Under the pieces are notes generated by a model that did no database searches, had not been told where the DNA came from, and saw only the letters and a program-made list of their open reading frames with translations. Shown here in pieces: positions 50,208-58,852 of a stretch of DNA of 64,000 bases. Numbering within the stretch: position 1 is the first letter of the stretch; each line of letters opens with the position of its first letter. This DNA is from Advenella kashmirensis WT001 (GTDB taxonomy: Bacteria > Pseudomonadota > Gammaproteobacteria > Burkholderiales > Burkholderiaceae_B): assembly GCF_000219915.2 (NCBI RefSeq), contig NC_017964.1:1798001-1862000 (forward strand). The letters are read 5' to 3'. Made by a program: the position numbers and the translations under genes.

Positions 50208-51200
50208 ATGATCGGGGGCATGAAACCCGCCTCCATCTTCTCGATTCCCAGCGACCTGGGCGTTCAGGAACGCCTGCAGCGCAGGCACATGCTTGCCCGG
50301 CTCGGGCTGGCCTGGCTGGTCATGATGCAGGTCATGATGTTCGCCTTCCCGGGCTATCTGCGTGCCAGCTACGTTGATGCGGAAACGGTCGATACGCTGG
50401 ATACAGCAATTATCGTCATGAACTGGTGCAGTCTGCTTCTGACCGTGCCGGTGCTGCTTTATTGCGCCTGGCCCATCTGGCGGGGTTTTGTCAGCCGGGA
50501 TCCACAGGATACCCATCAACAATCCATGAATTGGCCCATTGGCCTGGGTATTGTGGTGGCGTTTATTCCCAGCGCCATCGCAACCTTTCGCCAATCCGGC
50601 GACGTCTATTTCGAATCCATTGCCATGTTCGTCGCTTTCGTGCTTACGGCGCGCTATCTGGCGCTTGCTGCCAGGCAGTCGGGCGGCACGGCATTCGATC
50701 AGCTTTTCGATCAGGAGTTCAGATTGCTGGCCGATACAGCCGACCGGATCGGGCTGTATTTCGTGAGTATACAAATTGCGCTCTCCCTGGTTTCTGCGCT
50801 CGTCTGGTATTTCTATATTGATGCCGAGCACGCCTTGCCAGTATTGGTTGCGCTGTTTGTCATGAGTTGTCCCTGCGCCATGGCGATGGCAGTTCCTTCT
50901 GCACAGGCAGCGGCGCGCGCCATTGTTCTTGGTAGTCCGCCACTTTGCCAGCAAGCACTTGCTGGCTTGCGTGCGCAAACCGTTAGCGTCGCTCGCCGTT
51001 CTCTTTACGGCTCGTTGTTGTGGCATCTGCTTATGATTCCATTTGCCATGATTGGCCTGGTGCAGCCATGGCTTGCAGCCATAACCATGCTGGTTTCATC
51101 GCTGGCAGTCGCGTTCTATGCCTGGCATTTCTATAAGAACTACACCTTCGGCAAGCCCGTCGGCTCCGGCACTATCGCGGTTAACTCGTCGTCGGCCTAG
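50208..51200 (+). CDS. CcoI-like copper P-type ATPase membrane core lacking all catalytic domains
   Basis: The 330-residue protein has eight predicted membrane segments. They align in order with those of CcoI/FixI copper ATPases: LGLAWLVMMQVMMFAF (TM1), WCSLLLTVPVLLYCAWPIW (TM2), WPIGLGIVVAFIPSAIA (TM3), YFESIAMFVAFVLTARYLALAAR (TM4), the ADRIGLYFV entry to TM5, the copper motif SCPCAMAMAVPSAQAAA (CPC 221-223) in TM6, and PWLAAITMLVSSLAV with MxxSS in TM8. The N-terminal metal-binding domain, the actuator domain between TM4 and TM5 (TGE), and the phosphorylation/ATP domain between TM6 and TM7 (DKTGT) are all absent. The TM7 YN pair is replaced by WH. There is no frameshift. ccoS follows, so a role in cbb3 copper supply or assembly without ATP hydrolysis is likely. 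A later ATG (50220) is possible. Confidence 0.85.
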   Translation: MIGGMKPASIFSIPSDLGVQERLQRRHMLARLGLAWLVMMQVMMFAFPGYLRASYVDAETVDTLDTAIIVMNWCSLLLTVPVLLYCAWPIWRGFVSRDPQDTHQQSMNWPIGLGIVVAFIPSAIATFRQSGDVYFESIAMFVAFVLTARYLALAARQSGGTAFDQLFDQEFRLLADTADRIGLYFVSIQIALSLVSALVWYFYIDAEHALPVLVALFVMSCPCAMAMAVPSAQAAARAIVLGSPPLCQQALAGLRAQTVSVARRSLYGSLLWHLLMIPFAMIGLVQPWLAAITMLVSSLAVAFYAWHFYKNYTFGKPVGSGTIAVNSSSA

Positions 51201-51207
51201 TACTGCC

Positions 51208-51414
51208 ATGGACGTATTCTTTCTTCTGGTTTTCCTGGCTTTTCTGTTCGTCATGAGTATCGGCGGCGTGCTGTACTGGGCAGTGATGTCCGGTCAGTTC
51301 GAAGACAGCGACACCAACGCAAGCGTGATATTGCAAGATGATGATGCTGTTATCGGATCGTCCGATAGCGGGCGCGACGGCGTCGCCGTCCGCGCTTCTT
51401 CTGCCAAATCGTAG
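51208..51414 (+). CDS. ccoS: cbb3 oxidase maturation protein CcoS
   Basis: The 68-residue protein has one N-terminal membrane segment (MDVFFLLVFLAFLFVMSIGGVLYWA) and the CcoS signature WAVMSGQFEDSDTNASVILQDDD. It is needed for cofactor insertion into cbb3-type cytochrome oxidase. It begins seven bases after the CcoI-like gene and precedes ccoN. The C-terminal 20 residues are a variable polar tail. Confidence 0.88.
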   Translation: MDVFFLLVFLAFLFVMSIGGVLYWAVMSGQFEDSDTNASVILQDDDAVIGSSDSGRDGVAVRASSAKS

Positions 51415-51541
51415 CGGCTGAATCACCGCTGCCACTGCGTCCGCGTGTCGAGAGTCACTTGATAAAACTGTTGTTTTCCTCGTCACAGCCCGGCTGGCTA
51501 AGCATGGTTTTGCGCCTGTTTAACCTATGTCTTGGAGCAAC

Positions 51542-51555
51542 TTGATATTTATCAA
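51542..51555. promoter_or_regulatory. FNR/Anr-type binding site upstream of ccoN
   Basis: TTGATATTTATCAA is a perfect TTGAT-N4-ATCAA palindrome ending 59 bases before the ccoN ATG. The position fits an activator site for low-oxygen expression of the oxidase operon. Confidence 0.85.
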
Positions 51556-51614
51556 ATCGCTGCGTTCGGATCTATTTAAGATTGAACAATAGGGTTTTTT
51601 TTAGGGGAAATTTT

Positions 51615-53084
51615 ATGCGTACCCAGAATGCGCGCTCCGCAGACGCGGAGAACTTCAATTACACAGTCGTGCGCCAGTTCACCATCATGACCGTTGTGTG
51701 GGGAATTGTTGGCATGTTTGTGGGTGTCTACATTGCAGCACAACTGGTCTGGCCGGAACTGAACGTCGTGGACTGGCTCAGTTACGGTCGTCTGCGCCCG
51801 CTGCACACCAATGCGGTTATTTTTGCCTTTGGTGGTAGTGCACTGTTTGCGACCTCCTATTACGTCGTCCAGCGCACCTGTCAGACACGCCTGTTCTGTG
51901 GGCCACTGGCCTCGTTTACTTTCTGGGGCTGGCAACTGGTCATTGTGCCGCTGCGATCACACTGCCGGCCGGCTACACCACCAGTAAAGAATATGCCGAG
52001 CTTGAATGGCCTATCGACATTTTGATTACGCTGGTCTGGGTCGCCTACGCGATCGTCTTTTTCGGGACGGTGGCCAAACGCAAGATGAAGCACATTTATG
52101 TGGCCAACTGGTTCTACGGCTCGTTCATCCTGACGATCGCCATTCTGCATATCTTCAACAACATCGAGTTGCCCTATAGCTGGTTCAACTCCTATTCCGC
52201 TTACGCGGGCGCACAGGACGCCATGGTGCAATGGTGTACGGCCATAACGCGGTGGGTTTTTTCCTTACCACCAGTTTCCTGGGCATGATGTATTACTTCG
52301 TGCCAAAACAGGCCAATCGTCCGATCTATTCCTATCGCCTGTCCATTGTTCACTTCTGGGCGCTGGCCTTTACCTATATGTGGGCCGGCCCGCATCATTT
52401 GCTCTACACCTCATTGCCTGACTGGACGCAAAGCCTGGGCATGGCGTTCTCCCTGATTCTGCTGGCGCCTTCCTGGGGTGGCATGATCAACGGCATCATG
52501 ACCATGTCCGGCGCGTGGCACAAGCTGCGTACCGATCCTATTTTGAAGTTTCTGGTTGTGGCGCTGTCGTTCTATGGCATGTCTACCTTTGAAGGTTCAA
52601 TGATGTCCATCCGGACCGTGAATGCGCTGTCCCACTACACCGAATGGACTGTCGCACATGTGCACTCGGGTGCGCTGGGCTGGGTCGCATGATTACTTTT
52701 GGCAGCTTGTATTACATGATTCCTCGTTTGTACGGACGCGAGTCCATGTATAGCAATTCCTTGATTGAGGCCCATTTTTGGATGGCCACCATCGGCGTCG
52801 TGCTGTATATCGCATCAATGTGGATTGCCGGTGTGATGGAAGGGCTGATGTGGCGTTCGACAGAAGCCGACGGTACGCTGACCTACGCTTTTGTTCAGGC
52901 GCTGGCATCTAAATATGTGCTGTATATCATCCGCATTGTCGGTGGGATGTGTTTCCTGAGTGGCGTGCTGGTGATGTTCTACAACATGATCATGACCATC
53001 AAGGGAATCAAGGGTGTCAACCCGCAAGTGCCTGATTTCGTCGGTCACGATGCCCGTATTGCTCAACCCGCTACTGCTGTTTAA
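51615..53084 (+). CDS. ccoN: cbb3-type cytochrome c oxidase subunit I (three one-base frameshifts)
   Basis: CcoN holds haem b and the haem b3-CuB site of the high-affinity terminal oxidase. ATG 51615 follows AGGGGAAA. Pieces in order are [18 protein letters not shown] (haem ligand His), [47 protein letters not shown] (CuB region), [15 protein letters not shown], and [22 protein letters not shown] with the haem histidines. The coding sequence is broken near 51947 (GTG CC to GTG GCC), near 52236 (TGG TG to TGG TGG) and near 52689 (GC ATG to GCN ATG), each by one missing base. Repaired length is about 490 residues, normal for CcoN. Confidence 0.93.
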
Positions 53085-53094
53085 GAGATTTATC

Positions 53095-53754
53095 ATGACG
53101 AATCAAAAAAAGCGTTTGTTCACCCATGAAACACTGGAAAAAAACGTCGGGCTTCTGATTATCTTTTCGATCCTCGTCGTTGCCGTCGCTGGTCTGGTGC
53201 AAATCGTGCCGCTGTTTTTCCAGCACTACACAACAAAGGCAGCGCCTGGTGTTGAACCTCTGCAGGCACTGCAGCTCATCGGCCGGGATGTTTACATCAA
53301 AGAAGGCTGTGTCGGCTGTCATTCCCAGCAGATCCGTACGCTGCAGTCCGAAGTGTCCCGTTACGGCCCTTATTCGGTGGCTGGCGAGTTCGTGTACGAC
53401 CATCCGTTCCTGTGGGGTTCCAAACGGACCGGACCTGATCTGGCCCGGGTGGGCGGGCGCTATTCAGATGAATGGCATCGTATCCACTTGCGCAATCCGC
53501 GCGACGTGGTGAAGGAGTCCAATATGCCGGGTTATTACTGGCTGCAGAACAAGGACGTGTCCAATGAAAATATTCAAGCGCGCATGAAGGCATTGCGGAC
53601 CCTGGGCGTGCCATATACCGATCAGCAAATCAACGAAGCACCGGCTGCGCTCAAGGGTAAAACGGAAGAGGACGCCATCATTGCCTATTTGCAAAGCCTG
53701 GGCATCGGATATCTGGCTGCAATGCGTGAACAGGACGCAGCGGCGTCCAACTAG
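53095..53754 (+). CDS. ccoO: cbb3-type cytochrome c oxidase subunit II
   Basis: CcoO is the membrane-anchored mono-haem cytochrome c of the oxidase. ATG 53095 starts [12 protein letters not shown]. One membrane segment (about 20-40) is followed by the haem c motif GCVGCHSQQ (C72, C75, H76). [38 protein letters not shown] and ESNMPGY (probable Met ligand) complete the family pattern. The gene lies 10 bases after ccoN and is intact (219 residues). Confidence 0.95.
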   Translation: MTNQKKRLFTHETLEKNVGLLIIFSILVVAVAGLVQIVPLFFQHYTTKAAPGVEPLQALQLIGRDVYIKEGCVGCHSQQIRTLQSEVSRYGPYSVAGEFVYDHPFLWGSKRTGPDLARVGGRYSDEWHRIHLRNPRDVVKESNMPGYYWLQNKDVSNENIQARMKALRTLGVPYTDQQINEAPAALKGKTEEDAIIAYLQSLGIGYLAAMREQDAAASN

Positions 53755-53778
53755 ACGGGAACAGGGACAGGTGAACAT

Positions 53779-53949
53779 ATGGACCTCGTGATCGGGATCA
53801 TGACCATCGTATCCATTATGACCTTTTTCGGGATCATTGCCTGGGCCTGGTCCAGGCATCGGGTGAGCGATAACGAAGAGGCATCGTATCTGCCGTTTGC
53901 CGTCCCCGACGAAGCAACGACAACTCGTGGTGAAGGGTATAAAAAATGA
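53779..53949 (+). CDS. ccoQ: cbb3-type oxidase small subunit CcoQ/FixQ
   Basis: The 56-residue protein has one membrane helix (VIGIMTIVSIMTFFGIIAWAW) followed by SRHRVSDNEEASYLPF, the typical CcoQ cytoplasmic tail. It stabilises the oxidase complex. It lies between ccoO and ccoP, and its TGA overlaps the ccoP ATG. It is a short gene that length-limited gene finders may miss. Confidence 0.9.
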   Translation: MDLVIGIMTIVSIMTFFGIIAWAWSRHRVSDNEEASYLPFAVPDEATTTRGEGYKK

Positions 53950-54848
53950 GTGATTTTTTCAGTAATTCTTGGAGTTATTACATTGCCATCGTGTCTCTGG
54001 CCGGGGTGGTATGGTGCGTGTGGCTGCTGTTTACCCAGCGTCGATGGCTCAAGAGCGCAACGCCGCAAGTCGAAGATACCGGTCATGTCTGGGATGAAGA
54101 CTTGCGCGAGCTCAATAATCCCGTGCCGCGCTGGTGGACGGTCATGTACTTGGGGCTTTGTGTTATCGCACTGAGTATCATGGTGCTGTATCCGGCGCTC
54201 GGCTCATATCCTGGGCTGCTCGGATATACCGCTGCCAAGCAGGTCGTTGCCGAACGCGAGGAACAGGCGGCGCAAATCAAACCTTTATTTGACAAGTTCT
54301 CTGCGTTATCTGTTCAGGAACTGGCGGCCAATCCCGAGGCAAACGCCATCGGCAAGCGGCTCTTTCTGAATAACTGTGCGCAATGCCATGGGTCCGATGC
54401 CAAAGGTTCGCCCAACTTTCCTAATCTGGCTGACGGCGACTGGCTCTACGGTGGCACACCCGAAGTGATTGTCAAATCCATCACCGAAGGACGGCACGGC
54501 GTAATGGCGCCTCTTGCTGCGGTCATTACACCTTCGCAGGCCAATGAAATTGCCCACTATGTGCGTTCGCTTTCCGGTCTGGCCAGCGATCCGACCTTGC
54601 TGGCTGCCGGAGAGGCCGGGTTCAAAAAGGTATGCTTCGCCTGTCATGGTATGGACGCCAAGGGAAACCAGGCGCTGGGCGCACCCAACCTGACCGATGC
54701 GATCTGGCTCGGCGGCAGCTCCCGCGAGACTATTGTCAACACGATTTTGCACGGACGCCAGGGTGTGATGCCAGCACAGAAACATAATTTGTCCGAAGAT
54801 CAGATCCGCATGCTGGCCGCCTATGTTTGGGGTTTATCCAATAAATAA
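53946..54848 (+). CDS. ccoP: cbb3-type cytochrome c oxidase subunit III (di-haem)
   Basis: CcoP receives electrons from soluble cytochrome c. The 300-residue protein has an N-terminal membrane hairpin (YYIAIVSLAGVVWCVWLLF and WWTVMYLGLCVIALSIMVLYP). Two CxxCH haem c motifs follow: NCAQCHG (about 143) and VCFACHG (about 229). WDEDLRELNNPVPRWW and the GGTPEVIVKSITEGRHGVMAPL and GGSSRETIVNTILHGRQGVMP repeats (Met ligands) are typical. It overlaps ccoQ by four bases. Confidence 0.95.
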   Translation: MSDFFSNSWSYYIAIVSLAGVVWCVWLLFTQRRWLKSATPQVEDTGHVWDEDLRELNNPVPRWWTVMYLGLCVIALSIMVLYPALGSYPGLLGYTAAKQVVAEREEQAAQIKPLFDKFSALSVQELAANPEANAIGKRLFLNNCAQCHGSDAKGSPNFPNLADGDWLYGGTPEVIVKSITEGRHGVMAPLAAVITPSQANEIAHYVRSLSGLASDPTLLAAGEAGFKKVCFACHGMDAKGNQALGAPNLTDAIWLGGSSRETIVNTILHGRQGVMPAQKHNLSEDQIRMLAAYVWGLSNK

Positions 54849-54872
54849 TCACGCATAGAAGAACCATCAATC

Positions 54873-56368
54873 ATGTCTGACAAGCAACCAGAGCCGTCTG
54901 CCAATCAGGATGTGCCTGCCTGGCAACCACCCAGGCTGGTCCCGGCGCAGGCCGCCTCCGCCGATGACAGCAGCACGCAGATCGAGGAGATTCGCGCAAA
55001 AATATATCCGCGCTCTGTAACCGGTGTGTTTGCCAAATGGCGGATCATTCTGGTGCTTGTCACGCAGGCGGTGTTCTATGGCTTGCCCTGGCTGCAATGG
55101 AATGGGCGCCAGGCGGTGTTATTCGATCTGGCAGAGCGCAAATTCTATATCTTCGGCATTGTGCTCTGGCCGCAGGATGTTTTTTATCTGGCCATCATCC
55201 TGATCATTTCGGCCTATGGGCTGTTCCTGTTTACTGCACTTGCCGGCCGGCTGTTTTGTGGGTATGCCTGTCCGCAAACGGTCTATACCGAAATTTTCAT
55301 GTGGATAGAGCGCAAGATCGAAGGTGATCGTGTTGCCCGTATCCGGCTCGATGAATCTCCAATGAGCTTGCGCAAGTTCAGGATAAAAGCCACCAAGCAT
55401 TTTTTATGGATTGTGGTGGCCTGGTGGACGGGCTCGACCTTTATTGGCTATTTTTCGCCTATTCGGGAACTGGGCGTTGAGCTCATCCATTTGGAACTGG
55501 GTTTTTGGCAGTGGTTCTGGATGATCTTTTATTCCTTTGCGACCTGGGGCAACGCCGGTTTCTTGCGGGAGTCCGTCTGTAAGTACATGTGCCCTATGCG
55601 CGCTTTCAAAGCGTGATGGTCGACAAGGATACATTTGTAGTGACTTATGACCGGATCCGCGGCGAGCCGCGCGGTCGTCGCTCCAAGAAAGTGATTCCCA
55701 GCCAGGCCGGCCTGGGCGATTGCGTTGACTGCACCATATGCGTACAAGTCTGTCCAACCGGAATCGACATCAGGGACGGTCTGCAGTATATGTGCATTGG
55801 CTGTGGCGCCTGTATTGACGCCTGTGACCAGGTGATGGACAAAATGAATTATCCGCGCGGACTGATTCGCTATACATCGGAAAGCGGTATGCTCGATGGG
55901 CTTGACAGCAAACAGGCCCGTCAGCGTTTGTTCAAGCCTCGTATTTATGTGTACATCGCACTGCTGAGCGTCTTCATTATCGGCCTGCTGATTTCGCTCT
56001 CGCTTCGCTCACCGTTAAGGGTTGATATCGTGCGTGACCGTGGCGTGCTTGGGCGAGAGATACCGGGTGGAATGATCGAGAATATCTATCGTATTCAGGT
56101 TATCAATATGTCGGAAAAAGATCAGAAATTTGTTCTTAAAGCCACCTCCAAAGAGATGCCGCAAGTCACGGTATTAGTCGGGGAAGACAATGAGCAACAG
56201 ATCGATGTGCCGGCTTTTTCCAACCAATGGGTTCCCATGGTCATTCGCGTGCCGGTACAGGGCTCGGCCAAGGGATTGCATCCATTGAGTCTGCATATTG
56301 AAAACACGGATAAGACCGATGGCGCATTATCGGCCCAACAGGAAACTACTTTTTTTGTCCCTAATTGA
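54873..56368 (+). CDS. ccoG: cbb3 oxidase maturation protein CcoG (RdxA/FixG; one-base frameshift)
   Basis: CcoG is a membrane Fe-S protein now thought to reduce copper for cbb3 assembly. Segments: RSVTGVFAKWRIILVLVTQAVFYGLPWLQWNGRQ, GRLFCGYACPQTVYTEIFMWIER, then FLRESVCKYMCPYARFQSVM, and two [4Fe-4S] motifs, GDCVDCTICVQVCPTGIDIR and MCIGCGACIDACDQVM. The C-terminal Ig-like periplasmic domain ends TTFFVPN. The frame shifts near 55594 (three C read, four needed in TGC CCC TAT). Repaired length is about 499 residues. Confidence 0.93.
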
Positions 56369-56382
56369 CAAGGAGCACAAGG

Positions 56383-56625
56383 ATGCAACTGCAGGAACGA
56401 GATAATGGACCGTGGTACCGGGAGCCTTGGCCGTGGCTGCTGATGGCCGGTCCTTTTGTGGCCATTGTCGGCTGCGTGATTACCATTGTTCTGGCATTCC
56501 AGAACAACCCCGACCGCGATGTACGACTGGATGCCCGCAAGCAGGGGCTGGTTGTGACGCGTGAAGGAACCGGGCCGCTGGTCCCGCATGCGCCGCCAAT
56601 CCATACCAACGTCAAGCGGGAGTAA
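56383..56625 (+). CDS. ccoH: short FixH/CcoH-like membrane protein
   Basis: ATG 56383 has AAGGAG upstream. The 80-residue protein starts with the CcoH-type entry RDNGPWYREPWPWLLMAGPFVAIVGCVITIVLAF (one membrane segment) and later has ARKQGLVV, a remnant of the usual YYKQGL motif. Typical CcoH/FixH is roughly twice as long with a beta-rich periplasmic domain, which is missing. It follows ccoG and probably helps cbb3 assembly. Confidence 0.75.
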   Translation: MQLQERDNGPWYREPWPWLLMAGPFVAIVGCVITIVLAFQNNPDRDVRLDARKQGLVVTREGTGPLVPHAPPIHTNVKRE

Positions 56626-56627
56626 TT

Positions 56628-56882
56628 ATGCGCACGATCATGTGGATACTCTGGCCATCCTTTCTCGCTGCCGGATTTGCCAGTGGCGTGGTATTTGCGC
56701 TGGTTGATCCGCGGGATATTCCCTTGTTTGGGCATATTCGCATATCCAGTGAGCTGGCCTATGCTGCCGGATTTTTCCTCTTCTGGTTGACCGCCGCGTT
56801 CTCCAGCACACTCAGTTTTTTCATGGCTAACAGCGGCAACCAACTCTCACTGTTTTCCCGGCAAACCGAACTGGACGATTAA
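56628..56882 (+). CDS. small membrane protein of the cbb3 cluster
   Basis: The 84-residue protein has two hydrophobic segments (about 4-27 and 43-65) and starts two bases after the ccoH-like stop. A short segment VDPRDIPLFGHI lies between them. I believe similar small proteins sit at this place in other betaproteobacterial cbb3 clusters, but no function is known to me. It ends the plus-strand oxidase operon. Confidence 0.65.
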   Translation: MRTIMWILWPSFLAAGFASGVVFALVDPRDIPLFGHIRISSELAYAAGFFLFWLTAAFSSTLSFFMANSGNQLSLFSRQTELDD

Positions 56883-57032
56883 CAATGCGCCAGAGCGCAC
56901 TCTGTGAGTGGCAGTCTCTCTTGGTAATTGAACGGCAGGTTTTGTGCGCTCAGCCTCGGGATGCATCAGTATGAGGTGATGATAAAAATGCCAGCCACCA
57001 TTGCTGGCTTGGCGGCCTCACAAAAGGCGCAT

Positions 57033-57791
57033 TCAGGCAAGCGCCTTGCGCAAGTCAGCTCGGTGTATATTCTCGTTTTGAATCAATGTTTGCAGCCCGT
57101 TAAAATCCAGGATTCGTACTTCACGTTGATGAATACGAATCAACCCTTCCTTGGCAAACCGCGACAGCAGGCGGCTCACCGTTTCAAGCGTCAGCCCCAG
57201 ATAATTGCCAATTTCCTCGCGACTCATGCGAAGCACGTATTCACTTCCCGAATAGCCCAGGCAGGCGAAGCGCTGCGATAAATTGATCAGGAATGCAGCA
57301 AGCCGTTGTTCGGAGCGCATCGCGCCCAGCGATAGCACCATGCTGTGCGAGCGCGAGATTTCCTGGCTCATCAACCGTGTGACGCGATAGGCCAGGGCGG
57401 GAATTTCCTTAGACAGATAACTCAGGTCGTTCATGCGGATGACACATACCTCTGTATCTTCCATGGCGATTGCATTGGATACATGTACGTTCTCTGCAAG
57501 CGCATCAAGACCAATGATTTCACCGGCAAAGACAAAACCGGTAATTTGCATATGGCCTGATTCGTTCTCCAGTTGCAGTTTCATGGAGCCCGAGCGGATA
57601 CCATACAGGGCCGTGAGTCGATCGCCCGCTTTAAAAAAGAGGGTGCCTTTGGGGATACGGATTCGTTCCTTGACTAATTCATTCAGTCGTGCCGCGTCTT
57701 GTGCACTGAGCCCCTGCGGTACGCAAATATGCCCCAGCACACAAGTATTGCAGTAAACGGAATCCTTGTTCAGAAGCTGATGTTTAATCAT
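57033..57791 (-). CDS. fnr: FNR-type oxygen-responsive transcription regulator
   Basis: The Crp/Fnr-family protein of 252 residues starts at ATG 57791 (an in-frame upstream extension to 57971 has no FNR similarity). Cys14, Cys17 and Cys23 in YCNTCVLGHIC plus Cys116 in TEVCVIRM are the four ligands expected for an oxygen-labile [4Fe-4S] cluster. The cNMP-like beta-roll (RSGSMKLQLENESGHMQITGF) and the helix-turn-helix MSREEIGNYLGLTLETVSRLLSRF (E-x-x-S-R recognition helix, TTGAT half-sites) follow. It is convergent with the cbb3 operon, whose two FNR boxes it probably binds. Confidence 0.93.
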   Translation of the reverse strand: MIKHQLLNKDSVYCNTCVLGHICVPQGLSAQDAARLNELVKERIRIPKGTLFFKAGDRLTALYGIRSGSMKLQLENESGHMQITGFVFAGEIIGLDALAENVHVSNAIAMEDTEVCVIRMNDLSYLSKEIPALAYRVTRLMSQEISRSHSMVLSLGAMRSEQRLAAFLINLSQRFACLGYSGSEYVLRMSREEIGNYLGLTLETVSRLLSRFAKEGLIRIHQREVRILDFNGLQTLIQNENIHRADLRKALA

Positions 57792-58094
57792 GGTATGCGC
57801 GTGACCTTGATAGCAATTAAAAATGCGGGAACGGCGGTTAATTGTAGTTTTTATGATCGGGTAACGCAGCCGATGGAAGGCTTGCAGCGACACGACACTA
57901 CTCGTACAGCAGGTAACCATCACAACGTGTAATGCAAGAGGATTATCCCTGTAATCCCCATGTTTTTTCATATATATTTCTTACATATTATAACATAGTC
58001 GATCTATCGCTTTCGGATCGGTCAGGCGCAAACAGCGCCCTGCGGGAGTATGCGTCTAGCGAAGTTTTTGCCTTGCAGCCTGGTGTTGCTTGTA
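57792..58094. other. intergenic region between fnr and livF
   Basis: This stretch of about 300 bases should hold the fnr promoter (minus strand). I see no coding frame with support and no perfect FNR box. Confidence 0.45.
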
Positions 58095-58852
58095 TCAGAC
58101 CGCCAGAAAATGTGCTTTGGCCTGCGCGTCGTGGACAAGCGCGTGCATCGTGTCTTCATATTTGATCTGGCCTTTTTCCAGGATGTAGACCCGGTCGCAT
58201 ACCTGCCGGGCGAAATCCATGTTCTGTTCCGACAACAGAATGCTTACGCCTTGCTCTTTAAGGGCAAGCACCATCTTTATCATCTGTTCGACCACAATGG
58301 GCGCTACGCCTTCGGAGGGTTCGTCCAGCAGCAGCAGGTAGGGGTTGCCCATCAGGGTGCGCGCAACGGCAAGCATTTGCTGTTCGCCACCGCTCATTTG
58401 CCCTCCGCGCCGTGAACGCATGCCTGCCAGATTGGGAAATAGCGTAAAAATTGACTCAACCGACCAATGGGCGACAGCCTGGCCATCTGGCCAGACGCGA
58501 GGGGGCTGTCTGCCGGTATCGAGGTTTTCCATGACACTCAGATCGGCAAAAATCCGCCGTTCTTCAGGGACGAAGCCGATACCGGCCCGCGCAATCTGAT
58601 ATGGTTTCCAGGCACCAATATCGTGGCCCATAAACTGGAGCGTACCGCGATGGTGTACCAGCCCCATAATGCTTTCTATGGTCGTGGATTTACCGGCGCC
58701 GTTACGGCCCATCAAGGCCACCACTTCACCTTTTCCGACAGACAGGTTGATATCAAACAGGATATGGGCGGCACCATACCAGGCGTCAGATTCTGAACTT
58801 GCAATAGTGTTTGCTGTTGATGCGTGCCGGTAGCAGGCGATAAACGGGTCAT
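58095..58852 (-). CDS. livF: branched-chain amino acid-type ABC transporter ATP-binding protein LivF (one-base frameshift near start)
   Basis: The ATPase has Walker A GRNGAGKSTT, the Q-loop region GFVPEERRIF, ABC signature MSGGEQQMLAVARTL and Walker B LLLLDEPSEGVAP. The apparent long frame from 58907 has an unrelated N-terminus. In the next frame an ATG at 58852 overlaps the livG stop (ATGA) and encodes MTRLSPATGTHQQQTLLQVQNL. It joins AWYGAAHILFDINLSV if one base is added near 58786. The resulting start is the usual LivF type. It is the last gene of livJ-livHM-livG-livF. Confidence 0.9.

Noticed and set aside
57792..57971. 60-residue N-terminal extension of the FNR-type regulator
   Set aside because: FNR proteins start close to their first cysteine cluster; the extension has no ribosome binding site.
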